From contig SYLI01000032.1 in assembly GCA_005809105.1 (NCBI GenBank), positions 1 through 64,000 on the forward strand: DNA of 64,000 nt, in the 5' to 3' direction. Numbering within the stretch: the stretch's first letter is position 1; every line of letters begins with the position of its first letter. Of the stretch, positions 16,938 to 24,866 are shown in pieces. The notes beneath the pieces are model-generated. The model ran no database searches. It had not been told where the DNA came from and worked only from the letters and a program-made list of their open reading frames with translations. Origin of the DNA: Verrucomicrobiales bacterium. Its GTDB lineage: Bacteria; Verrucomicrobiota; Verrucomicrobiia; Limisphaerales; UBA1100. The translations under genes and the position numbers were made by a program.

Positions 16938-17840
16938 TTAGGGCTTCGCCGTGGCGTTCGCACTTGGCGCCGTCGCATTCCCACGTGGTGCTGTAGCGTT
17001 CCCAACCGGTGCAGTGGCATTCCCACTCGGCCGGGTTGCATTCCCACTCGGCCGGGTTGCATTCCCGCTGGGCGCCGTTGCATTTCCGCCCGGTACGGTC
17101 GCGTTTTGATCGTGTGTGAATGGAAATTTGACTTTGGGCGCGAACACATCGGGGTGCGCGTCCTCGAGCATGCCGGCCAGTTGGCGCGCGGTGCGGCTCA
17201 AGCTGCTCCCGCCAAAAGCGAATGGAAGCTGGCGTTGGAAGAAGTCCGCTTCTTGGCGCCCGATTTCGTCGTAAAGATCCTTGGCCTTGGTCCACTCTTG
17301 GTTGGCTTGGTGCAAGGCGGCAAGGTTGAGACGAGCCAGATTGGCGACGGGCTCCTTGGGGTGGGCCTGAATCAACTGTTGGTAGGCCTCTGCGGCTTCT
17401 TTAGTCTTTCCCAACTCATCCAACGAGCTGGCGCTGCCCAATTGCGCCTGCGCCACCAACGGGCTTTGGGGATGGGATTTGAGGAAGGCATCGAACGCGC
17501 CCAACGCGTCCTCGTACTTGCTCTCCTCGAACAAGGCGATGGCCAGCATCAGTCCCGCGCGCTGGGCGGCTTGGGTTCTTGGATAATCCCTTTGCACACC
17601 ACGAAGGGCGCGCGTGTAACCGCCCGATTCGCCGGGGACATCGGCCTGCCGATTGGTCTGCGCGTTCACCAGCGCTGCAAGGCCTTCCTCCTCGCCCATG
17701 CGCTGATTGAATTTGTAGAAGTAGATGCCAAAGAGGGCGATGAGGAACACCCCCAAATAACAGATCGCCCGGAGGCGGTGGGTTTCCAGCCACGCCACGA
17801 AATCAAACAACGCGTCCGAACTGGTGTCTTGGTCTGCCAC
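16938..17840 (-). CDS. Membrane-anchored TPR protein with a C-terminal NATxPxG heptapeptide repeat
   Basis: About 300 residues from a GTG at 17840 (VADQDTSSDALFDFVAW), assumed because no ATG is available without overlapping nuoA. One membrane helix is present (LGVFLIALFGIYFYKF). The periplasmic part is TPR-like: LFEESKYEDALGAFDAFLKSHP, then GKTKEAAEAYQQLIQAHP. This layout resembles YfgM/YbgF-type TPR proteins. The last ~55 residues are eight units of a 7-residue repeat, NAT(A/R/V)P(S/G/V/R)G. It is divergent from nuoA, with about 100 bases between starts. Function unknown; a scaffold or assembly role is inferred. Confidence 0.75.
   Translation of the reverse strand: MADQDTSSDALFDFVAWLETHRLRAICYLGVFLIALFGIYFYKFNQRMGEEEGLAALVNAQTNRQADVPGESGGYTRALRGVQRDYPRTQAAQRAGLMLAIALFEESKYEDALGAFDAFLKSHPQSPLVAQAQLGSASSLDELGKTKEAAEAYQQLIQAHPKEPVANLARLNLAALHQANQEWTKAKDLYDEIGRQEADFFQRQLPFAFGGSSLSRTARQLAGMLEDAHPDVFAPKVKFPFTHDQNATVPGGNATAPSGNATRPSGNATRPSGNATAPVGNATAPRGNATAPSANATAKP
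16941..17109 (-). repeat. Tandem 21-bp repeat encoding NATxPxG heptads
   Basis: Eight in-frame 21-base units at the 3' end of the TPR gene, two of them identical and adjacent (around 17020-17061). Each unit encodes Asn-Ala-Thr followed by a Pro/Gly linker. Confidence 0.85.
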
Positions 17841-17938
17841 GGCGCGGCATATTTGGAAGCACCCACCGCCGATGGCAAGCTGGAAATGGCGGCAAATGGC
17901 CTTGCCAATGGGCTTCAGGTCGGCCCAAATTGAGGTGG

Positions 17939-18334
17939 ATGGACGAGTTGCAGCAGTACCTGCCGGTGTTGATGCTGGTGTTCGTGGCAGTCGCCTTTGC
18001 CGCGGGGAACCTGGCACTTTCGTGGCTGCTGGGGCGGCGCTTTGGCATGCGCACCGGGCGCATCGCCGCCAGCAAGGACACGCCCTACGAGTGCGGCATG
18101 GCGTCCGAGGGCGGTGCTCCGGGGCGGATGTCGATCAAGTTCTATCTGGTGGCCATGCTCTTCATCCTCTTCGACATCGAAGTCGTGTTCCTCTACCCGT
18201 GGGCCGTGGTCTATCGCGAGATGCTGGCCAGCGACGCCGCCGTCATCTTTGGCGCAATGCTCTCGTTTGTGGGCGTGCTGCTGGTGGGATACATTTACGC
18301 CTTGAAAAATCACGCCTTCGACTGGAAGCGGTAG
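17939..18334 (+). CDS. nuoA: NADH-quinone oxidoreductase subunit A
   Basis: A 131-residue, three-helix membrane subunit of complex I. The conserved loop reads DTPYECGM, followed by RMSIKFYLVAMLFILFDIEVVFLYPWAV. ATG 17939 is preceded by TGAGGTGG; a TTG at 17930 is the alternative start. No other nuo gene is in the window: the next gene, 4 bases on, is a phosphohexomutase. The gene therefore stands apart from the rest of the complex. Confidence 0.93.
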   Translation: MDELQQYLPVLMLVFVAVAFAAGNLALSWLLGRRFGMRTGRIAASKDTPYECGMASEGGAPGRMSIKFYLVAMLFILFDIEVVFLYPWAVVYREMLASDAAVIFGAMLSFVGVLLVGYIYALKNHAFDWKR

Positions 18335-18338
18335 AGGC

Positions 18339-19769
18339 ATGGCCAGCATCACCTTTGGCACCTCGGGATGGCGCGGGCTCATCGCGCGCGATTTCACCTT
18401 TGGCAACGTGCGCTTGGCAACGCAGGGAATTGCCGACTACCTCACGGCCCAGCGCGCCCTCGAGAATTCGCCGCTGGCGGGGCGCAAGCCCGCAGTCATC
18501 CTGAGCCATGACACGCGGTTTCTGGGTCGGGAATTTGCCCTTGCTGCCGCCGAGGTGCTGGAGAAGAACCAGATTGTTCCCCTGCTCTGCAACCGTGACA
18601 CCCCCACGCCCGTCATCGCCCACTGCATCCGCGCACGGCGCGTGCTGGGCGGCATTAACATCACCGCCAGCCACAACCCCGCCGAATATCAGGGGTTGAA
18701 GTTCTCCACTCATCACGGTGCGCCGGCCCCTCCCGAAATCACGCGAGAGGTCGAGGAGCACATCAAGCGCCGCCAGCAAGAGGACTGGCACTTTGATGGG
18801 ATGGCACCCGGGAGCTTCGCCTGCAAATCGTTTGATCCCCAGCCCAGCTACTTCGCCCAAATCCGCAGGCTGATTGACTTTCGCACCCTGCGCCGCGCGC
18901 GCCTTAACGTCGCCGTTGAGTGCCGATACGGCACGGGCCGCGGCTATCTGGACACCTTGCTTCGCGAAGCCGGTGCGCGCGTCACCTCGTTTCATGACCA
19001 CCCCGATCCGCTCTTTGGAGGGCACCGCCCCGAACCCGACGCCGAGGGCATGGCGGAGGTGCGCCAGTTCGTGCGCCATGGAAAGGCGGCACTGGCACTG
19101 GGAACGGACGGCGACGCCGACCGCTTTGGCATCGTGGACAAGGACGGCACATGGCTCACCCCAAATCAGGTGCTCGCCCTGGCCCTCTACCATCTTAAAA
19201 AAAATCGCGGCTGGACCGGCGCGGTGGTCCGCACCGTGCCCACCAGTCATCAGGTGGACGCCGTGGCGGCGATGCTGGGCGTGCGCGTCCACGAAACGCC
19301 CGTAGGCTTCAAATACATCGGCGCACTGATGGAATCCGAACCCATCATTGTGGGCGGCGAGGAAAGCGGTGGCCTCAGCGTGAAAGGACACGTGCCGGAG
19401 AAAGACGGCATTCTTGCCTGCCTGCTGATGGCCGAGCTGGTGGCCACGGAGGGCCAGTCGCTGGGCCGCATCCTTAAAGGTCTGGAAAAGCAAATCGGCG
19501 CGTTCCACACCGACCGCATCAATCTGCACATCGAGCCTTCGCGCAAGGAGACGCTGCTGGCGCTCTTGGCGCGCGGGCTCGATCGTGTCGGCACCGCGAC
19601 CGTGCAGCAATTCATCACCACCGATGGCTACAAGTTTCTGCTGCCACAGGGGGAGTGGGTGGCGTTCCGTGCCAGCGGCACCGAACCGGTCATTCGTTGT
19701 TATCTCGAGGCCAAGAGCCCCGCGCGCCTGAAGCGGCTGGCGGCAGCCTGCAAGCGACTCATGGCCTAG
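18339..19769 (+). CDS. Phosphoglucomutase/phosphomannomutase family protein
   Basis: Alpha-D-phosphohexomutase of 476 residues. It begins FGTSGWRG. The phosphoserine loop is ITASHNP with Ser111, the metal loop is GTDGDADR, the sugar-binding loop is GEESGGLS, and the phosphate-binding C-terminal loop is RASGTEPVIRCY. All four family motifs are present. It interconverts hexose 1- and 6-phosphates, a likely supply step for the nucleotide sugars used elsewhere in the window. It begins 4 bases after nuoA. Specificity for glucose, mannose or glucosamine is not decidable. Confidence 0.93.
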   Translation: MASITFGTSGWRGLIARDFTFGNVRLATQGIADYLTAQRALENSPLAGRKPAVILSHDTRFLGREFALAAAEVLEKNQIVPLLCNRDTPTPVIAHCIRARRVLGGINITASHNPAEYQGLKFSTHHGAPAPPEITREVEEHIKRRQQEDWHFDGMAPGSFACKSFDPQPSYFAQIRRLIDFRTLRRARLNVAVECRYGTGRGYLDTLLREAGARVTSFHDHPDPLFGGHRPEPDAEGMAEVRQFVRHGKAALALGTDGDADRFGIVDKDGTWLTPNQVLALALYHLKKNRGWTGAVVRTVPTSHQVDAVAAMLGVRVHETPVGFKYIGALMESEPIIVGGEESGGLSVKGHVPEKDGILACLLMAELVATEGQSLGRILKGLEKQIGAFHTDRINLHIEPSRKETLLALLARGLDRVGTATVQQFITTDGYKFLLPQGEWVAFRASGTEPVIRCYLEAKSPARLKRLAAACKRLMA

Positions 19770-20253
19770 GCCGCGGAGTCACCACACGCGCCTCGTAGTC
19801 CGCCACTACCCAGCGCTTGCCGCGGCGCAAAACACGGTGGCCTTCGGCCATCAAGAGCCGGCGCTGCTCCGGCACGCCCCCGGGATAGCGCGCGTTGACT
19901 TCACCGCCCAGCTTGAGCGTTCGCCAGTAGGGTGTCACCCGCTTCATCCCCGACTCCTGCGCCTCCGCCGCAGCATGCGCGGCAATCCACGCGAAGATCC
20001 CCGTGGTGATGGGACAGGCCATTTGGGTCTCATGCTGGCGCGCCAGCGCCTCTCGGAGGTGATTGATGGTGGTGAGTCGGCCGCGCGGCACGCGCCTCAT
20101 CAGCGCGTCCACATCGCGCGGCCGGGGAATGACGCACATTCCGCCGCCCCACCGCTTTGAAAGCCCATGCTGCGCCGTGTCGAAAATCTTTGGCAGATCC
20201 TTGTTGTCGGCAAGTTTCTCGCGCCACGACTTCCGTGAATGGCTCCGGCTCAT
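19759..20253 (-). CDS. MGMT-family (alkyltransferase-like) protein
   Basis: A 164-residue protein of the small MGMT-related family with the pattern MSRSHSRKSWREKLADNKDLPK, RVPRGRLTTINHLREAL, ACPITTGIFAWIAAHAA, TPYWRTLK and YPGGV. The classical alkyl-acceptor motif PCHR is absent; the corresponding stretch seems to be ACPIT, which still contains a Cys. DNA-repair alkyl transfer is therefore uncertain, and an alkyltransferase-like binding role is the alternative. The 3' end overlaps the convergent phosphohexomutase by 11 bases. Confidence 0.75.
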   Translation of the reverse strand: MSRSHSRKSWREKLADNKDLPKIFDTAQHGLSKRWGGGMCVIPRPRDVDALMRRVPRGRLTTINHLREALARQHETQMACPITTGIFAWIAAHAAAEAQESGMKRVTPYWRTLKLGGEVNARYPGGVPEQRRLLMAEGHRVLRRGKRWVVADYEARVVTPRPRP

Positions 20254-20312
20254 CTTGTGACAAACGTTACGCCTCCGCTGGTTCGGGGCAAGGGGCGTTT
20301 GCACCCGCCCGT

Positions 20313-20341
20313 TTGACAGGCGCCGGGACTGCCTTGATGAT
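20313..20341 (+). promoter_or_regulatory. Possible sigma-70-type promoter, near-leaderless
   Basis: TTGACA at 20313-20318 and GATGAT at 20336-20341, separated by 17 bases. A start about 7 bases on would fall at the ATG (20350) of the enolase-superfamily gene, giving almost no leader. The -10 box matches in only 4 of 6 positions. Confidence 0.25.
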
Positions 20342-20349
20342 TGGCGCCC

Positions 20350-21789
20350 ATGTCCCTTTGCGTGCGCCACGGCCAGACGCGCCTCATCAACCTGCGCACG
20401 CGCATGCCCTTCAAGTACGGCATCGCGACCATGACCGACGTGCCCTACGCGTTTCTCAAGCTGGAGATCGAGGTGGATGGGTGCGCTCACATCGGCACCG
20501 CCGCGGACAACCTCCCGCCCAAGTGGTTCACGAAGGATCCTGCGCGGGCGCTGGGAGAGGAAATGCGCGAGATGCTGGCGGTGATTGAGCACGCACGCCA
20601 GAGCGCGCAGGACATGAGCGCGTCTTCGCCCTTCGAGTTTTGGCAGGAACTGCACGCGCGCCAGTCGGCTTGGGGCGCCGAGCAGCGCCTGCCGCCGCTG
20701 CTCACGGGCTTTGGCACGTCGATGGTGGAACGCGCCCTCATCGAGGGATTCTGCCGCGCACGCGGCGCGACCTTCGCCGCCCTGCTCGGGCGCAATGCCT
20801 TTGGCATTCGTCTGGATGCCCTGCACCCGGCTCTGGGCGCGTCCACGCCCGCCGACTGGCTTCCCGCGCAGCCCTTGTCGTCCCTCTTTGCCCGGCACAC
20901 CATTGGACTGGCCGACCCGCTTGAGGAAGCTGATATCTCCGCCGCGGAAAGGGTGGACGACGGCCTGCCCCAGTCGCTGGCCGCCTGCATCGCCCGCTAC
21001 CGTCTGCGCCATTTCAAGGTGAAGATTTCCGGCAAGCCCGAAATCGACCACCCGCGCCTGCGGCGAATCGGGGCGCTGCTGGAAGCGGCCGCGCCACCCG
21101 ACTTCGTGATGACGCTCGATGGCAACGAGCAGTTCGGTGACCTTGCTGCCTTTCGCGATCACTGGCTGGCGCTCAATGCCGACCCCGCCCTGCGCGGTCT
21201 CTTCAAGCACCTGTTCTTTGTCGAACAACCCCTGCACCGCCGTTCGGCGCTCGCGCCGGAGACCGCCGAAGGGTTCGCTCGCTGGGCCGACGCGCCGCCG
21301 GTCATCATCGACGAATCCGACGACGCCGTGGAGAGCCTCCCCACCGCCCTGCGGCTGGGCTACGCGGGCACGAGCCACAAGAACTGCAAGGGGGTGTTTA
21401 AGGGCGTCGCCAACCGCTGCCTGGTGGCACAATGCGGGCGCGAGGGTCGGCGCGTGCTGATGAGCGGCGAAGACTTGTGCACGATGGGGCCGGTGTCGCT
21501 CCAGCAGGACTTGTGCGTGATGGCCGCGCTGGGCATTTCCAGCGTCGAGCGCAATGGCCATCACTACCACCGGGGACTCTCGCAATTGCCGCCGGCCTTG
21601 CAGCAGGACTCGCTGGCGCACCATCCCGACCTCTACGAGCGCAGCACGGGGGGCTTTCCAGCGCTGCGCATCGTGGGGGGCATGCTGGCGTTGGACTCGG
21701 TGAACCGTGCGCCCTTCGGCGTCGGGTTCGATCCCGATTTCGAGGCCCTGACTCCGGCTGGGAAGTGGGTTGCGCCTATCGATCCTTGA
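20350..21789 (+). CDS. Enolase-superfamily enzyme (mandelate racemase/muconate lactonizing type)
   Basis: A 479-residue protein. The barrel shows KVK at residues 223-225, the metal-ligand strand LDGNEQF (Asp257), FVEQPL (Glu near 294), IIDESDD, and SHKNCKG near the end of the barrel. These match the superfamily's base and metal positions, so abstraction of a proton alpha to a carboxylate is expected. The substrate is unknown. The N-terminal capping domain is longer than in typical members. Neighbours (MGMT-like on one side, a polyprenol glycosyltransferase on the other) give no clear pathway. Confidence 0.82.
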   Translation: MSLCVRHGQTRLINLRTRMPFKYGIATMTDVPYAFLKLEIEVDGCAHIGTAADNLPPKWFTKDPARALGEEMREMLAVIEHARQSAQDMSASSPFEFWQELHARQSAWGAEQRLPPLLTGFGTSMVERALIEGFCRARGATFAALLGRNAFGIRLDALHPALGASTPADWLPAQPLSSLFARHTIGLADPLEEADISAAERVDDGLPQSLAACIARYRLRHFKVKISGKPEIDHPRLRRIGALLEAAAPPDFVMTLDGNEQFGDLAAFRDHWLALNADPALRGLFKHLFFVEQPLHRRSALAPETAEGFARWADAPPVIIDESDDAVESLPTALRLGYAGTSHKNCKGVFKGVANRCLVAQCGREGRRVLMSGEDLCTMGPVSLQQDLCVMAALGISSVERNGHHYHRGLSQLPPALQQDSLAHHPDLYERSTGGFPALRIVGGMLALDSVNRAPFGVGFDPDFEALTPAGKWVAPIDP

Positions 21790-21859
21790 GGCCCTACTCC
21801 GGCACCTGTGACCAAGAGGCGCTTGCGCCCGCCGTTCCTGCCGCTAACCTCCCGGCAAC

Positions 21860-22609
21860 TTGGATGTGCCTTCAGCCAGGACGCTGGTCATCATTCCCAC
21901 TTACAACGAGCGGGAAAACCTGCCCGCGCTCTCGGCGCGCCTGCTGGCCCTGTCCACCCCGGTGGACTTGCTGGTGGTGGACGACAATTCGCCCGACGGC
22001 ACGGGCCCCCTGGCCGATGATCTCTCCGCCCGGCATCCGCAGATCCATGTGTTGCACCGTCCCGGCAAGGCGGGACTGGGCCGCGCCTACTGCGCCGGAT
22101 TCAAGTGGGCGTTGGAACGTGATTATGAATTTGTCTTCGAGATGGACGGCGATTTCTCGCACGATCCCAACGACATCCCGCGTTTCCTTGCGGCGGCGCA
22201 GGACGCCGACCTTGTCATCGGCTCGCGCTATTCCAACGGGATCCGCGTCATCAACTGGCCCTTGCGCCGACTCCTGCTCAGTCTGGCCGCCGCCCGCTAC
22301 GTGCGCCTCATCACCGGCATGCCCGTGAGCGATCCCACCGGCGGATTCAAGTGCTTCCGGCGGCGGGCGCTGGCCTCCCTGAATCTGGACGCGGTAGAGT
22401 CCAATGGCTACAGCTTTCAAATCGAGCTGACCCACAAGCTCTGGCGTGCGGGCATGAGCATCGCCGAGGTGCCCATCATCTTCACCGACCGTTTTCTGGG
22501 ACAGTCGAAGATGTCCGGCGCCATCGTGCGCGAGGCGGTGTGGATTGTGTGGCGCATGCTTTTCCAGAACGGGCTGCGCAGGCACCCCCGCGTCCCGCAC
22601 CGGCCATGA
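21860..22609 (+). CDS. Polyprenol-phosphate glycosyltransferase, DPM1 type (GT2)
   Basis: A 249-residue GT-A enzyme with the dolichol-phosphate-mannose-synthase pattern: VIIPTYNERENLP, VVDDNSPDGTG, the metal-binding DGDFSHDP, SDPTGGFKCFRR, then NGYSFQIELTHKLWRAG and the exit segment DRFLGQSKM. It would load a sugar from a nucleotide donor onto a polyprenyl phosphate at the inner membrane. There is no C-terminal membrane domain. Start TTG 21860 or GTG 21866. The stop overlaps the next ATG (ATGA), so it is coupled to the oxidoreductase. Confidence 0.9.
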   Translation: MDVPSARTLVIIPTYNERENLPALSARLLALSTPVDLLVVDDNSPDGTGPLADDLSARHPQIHVLHRPGKAGLGRAYCAGFKWALERDYEFVFEMDGDFSHDPNDIPRFLAAAQDADLVIGSRYSNGIRVINWPLRRLLLSLAAARYVRLITGMPVSDPTGGFKCFRRRALASLNLDAVESNGYSFQIELTHKLWRAGMSIAEVPIIFTDRFLGQSKMSGAIVREAVWIVWRMLFQNGLRRHPRVPHRP

Positions 22610-23637
22610 ACCCCGTGCGCGTCGGCATCGTCGGCACGGGCTTCATGGCCGTGGCTCATCTGCGCGCCCTGCGCCAGGTGCCGGCCGTTCGCGTGGCGGC
22701 CCTGTGCAATCCCAGCGGGCGTCATCTGGACGGCGACTTCTCCGGCGTGTCCGGCAATGTCGGCACCACCGACCCCGTGCGGCTGGACATGCGCGAAGTG
22801 AGGGCCTACCGCGACCTCGATGCGATGCTGGGCAATCCGGACATCGATGCGGTGGATATCACCACACCCACCGACTGCCACTACGGACAGTCGCTGGCCG
22901 CGCTTCGCGCCGGCAAGCATGTGCTTGTGGAGAAACCCATGGCGCGCACGGGCGCGCAGGCGCGCGAGCTGGTGACCGAGGCCGAAAGTTCGGGGCGGTT
23001 TCTGATGCCGGCCATGTGCCTGCGGTTCTGGCCGGAGTGGGCGTGGGTCAAGGCGGCCATCGCCGATCAACGCTTCGGGCCTGTGCGCAGCGCGCGATTC
23101 CGCCGGGTGGCGGAGCCACCGGCATGGGGCCGGTCTCATTTCATGGACGCGGGCAAGTCGGGCGGCGCACTGCTCGACCTGCACATTCACGATGCGGACT
23201 TTGTGTCGCACTGCTTCGGGCGCCCGCGCCGCGTGTCCGCCTTGGGGCACCCGTTTGTAAGCGGCGGCATTGACCATGTGGTGACGCAGTACGAAGTGGC
23301 ATGCGGCGCCGTGGTGCACGCGGAGGGCAGCTGGGCCATGGCGCGCGGCTTTGGTTTCAACATGAGTTACACCGTGAACTTTGACCGGGCCACGGCCGAC
23401 TACGATTTGTCGCGTGGAGCGGAGGCGCTCAAACTTTTTGAGCCGGAACGGCCGCCGCAGGTGTTATGCCCCGGCGGGCCCGACGGCTACACGGGCCAGT
23501 GGCTTCACTTTGCCGAGTGCATCCAGAATGGGCTGCCCCCGCGCGTCGTCACGGCGCAGGACGGGGCGGGCGCCGTGGAGCTCTGCGAGGCGGAGCTTAA
23601 ATCCATTGAGTCGGGCGCGCCCGTGGCGCTGGATTAG
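22606..23637 (+). CDS. Gfo/Idh/MocA-family oxidoreductase
   Basis: A 343-residue NAD(P)-dependent sugar or polyol dehydrogenase. N-terminal Rossmann VGIVGTGFMAVAHL; the conserved VDITTPTDCH and EKPMARTGAQA (catalytic Lys of the EKP motif); C-terminal domain with GGALLDLHIHDADFV, giving the family's Asp-x-x-x-His pair. The start overlaps the stop of the upstream glycosyltransferase by 4 bases. The substrate is not readable, but the neighbour suggests sugar metabolism. Confidence 0.9.
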   Translation: MNPVRVGIVGTGFMAVAHLRALRQVPAVRVAALCNPSGRHLDGDFSGVSGNVGTTDPVRLDMREVRAYRDLDAMLGNPDIDAVDITTPTDCHYGQSLAALRAGKHVLVEKPMARTGAQARELVTEAESSGRFLMPAMCLRFWPEWAWVKAAIADQRFGPVRSARFRRVAEPPAWGRSHFMDAGKSGGALLDLHIHDADFVSHCFGRPRRVSALGHPFVSGGIDHVVTQYEVACGAVVHAEGSWAMARGFGFNMSYTVNFDRATADYDLSRGAEALKLFEPERPPQVLCPGGPDGYTGQWLHFAECIQNGLPPRVVTAQDGAGAVELCEAELKSIESGAPVALD

Positions 23638-23644
23638 AGGGCAA

Positions 23645-24769
23645 TCAGCGCTGCACACGCGCGCCAGCGCCCCGCATCAGCTTCTCCACCTCGGCCTTGT
23701 CGGCCATCGAGGTGTCGCCCGGGGTGGTCATCGCCAGGGCGCCATGTGCCGCGCCGCAATCCACCGCCCTCTGCGGGTCGCCCGAGGTCATCAGCCCGTG
23801 GATGAATCCCGACGCGAAACTGTCGCCACCGCCGACGCGATCAAGGATTTCCAGATCGGGATACCGGCGGCTTTCGTAGAAGGCGCCTCCCATCCATGCG
23901 ATGGCAGCCCAGTCGTTCACGGTCGCGGTCTTCGCAGCACGCAGCGTGGTGGCGGTGGCCTTGAAATTTGGGAACGCCTTCACCGCCGCCTCGATCATGC
24001 GCTTAAACGCGGAGACGTCGATGTGCAGAAGCGCTTCGTCGGCACCCTCCACGTGGAATCCCAGGCACGCGGTAAAATCCTCCTCGTTGCCGATCATGAC
24101 ATCCACATGCCGGGCGATCTCGCGGTTCACTTCCTGCGCGCGCTTCTGCCCGCCGATGGACTTCCAGAGACTCGGGCGGTAATTGAGGTCGTAGCTGACG
24201 ATGGCCCCGTGCTGCTTGGCCTTCCGGACGCACTCGATGACGAGCTGCGGGGTGGTGTCCGAAAGCGCGGCAAAGATGCCCCCCGTGTGCAGCCAGCGCA
24301 CACCCGCCTTGCCGAAGATGTGATCCCAGTCGAAGTCGCCGGGCTTGAGCTGGCTGGCTGCCGTGTGGCCGCGGTCGGGGATTCCCACCGCGCCGCGCAC
24401 GCCAAAGCCGCGCTCGGTGAAGTTGAGCCCATTGCGCGTGTCGCGCCCGATGCCATCGTACTTCGCCCACCGGATGTAATCGGTGGCCACGCCGCCTTGC
24501 AGGATGAAATCCTCCAGCAGCCGGCCGACGTCGTTGTCCGCAAACGCCGTCACCACCGCCGTCCGCATACCGAAGCAACGGCGCAGCCCCCGCGCCACAT
24601 TGTATTCGCCTCCGCCCTCCCAAACCTTGAACTCGCGCGCGCTCCGGATGCGCCCCTCGCCTGGATCCAGTCGCAGCATGACCTCGCCCAGCGCGAGCAG
24701 ATCCCACGCACACGTTTCTGCGGCCTTGATGTGGAGTGCGGACATAGGAAACAGCGCGGAATCTTTCAT
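23645..24769 (-). CDS. PfkB-family sugar kinase (KdgK-like)
   Basis: Ribokinase-fold kinase of 374 residues, or 366 from ATG 24745. GEVMLRLDPGEGRI, EGGGEYNVARGLRRCFG and the ATP/anion-hole signature DRVGGGDSFASGFIHG with the catalytic Asp are visible. Overall resemblance is to 2-keto-3-deoxygluconate kinases, but specificity is inferred. It is convergent with the oxidoreductase, 7 bases apart, and divergent from the PQQ-like gene. Confidence 0.87.
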   Translation of the reverse strand: MKDSALFPMSALHIKAAETCAWDLLALGEVMLRLDPGEGRIRSAREFKVWEGGGEYNVARGLRRCFGMRTAVVTAFADNDVGRLLEDFILQGGVATDYIRWAKYDGIGRDTRNGLNFTERGFGVRGAVGIPDRGHTAASQLKPGDFDWDHIFGKAGVRWLHTGGIFAALSDTTPQLVIECVRKAKQHGAIVSYDLNYRPSLWKSIGGQKRAQEVNREIARHVDVMIGNEEDFTACLGFHVEGADEALLHIDVSAFKRMIEAAVKAFPNFKATATTLRAAKTATVNDWAAIAWMGGAFYESRRYPDLEILDRVGGGDSFASGFIHGLMTSGDPQRAVDCGAAHGALAMTTPGDTSMADKAEVEKLMRGAGARVQR

Positions 24770-24866
24770 CCGCCCGGCGGGAGCTTCCGTACTCCATGTC
24801 GGAAATCAACTCCAAACCCATTCCACGCCTTGACGCCGCCACCGGACTCACCCATTTTTCAAGGAG

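Noticed and set aside
16941-17109. Tandem repeat considered as a CRISPR array
   Set aside because: Units are contiguous 21-mers without spacers and in coding phase; they encode a heptapeptide repeat.
19759-21624. 621-residue minus-strand open frame across the MGMT-like gene and beyond
   Set aside because: Only the last 164 residues match a family. The remainder is antisense to the enolase-superfamily gene and has no recognisable motif.
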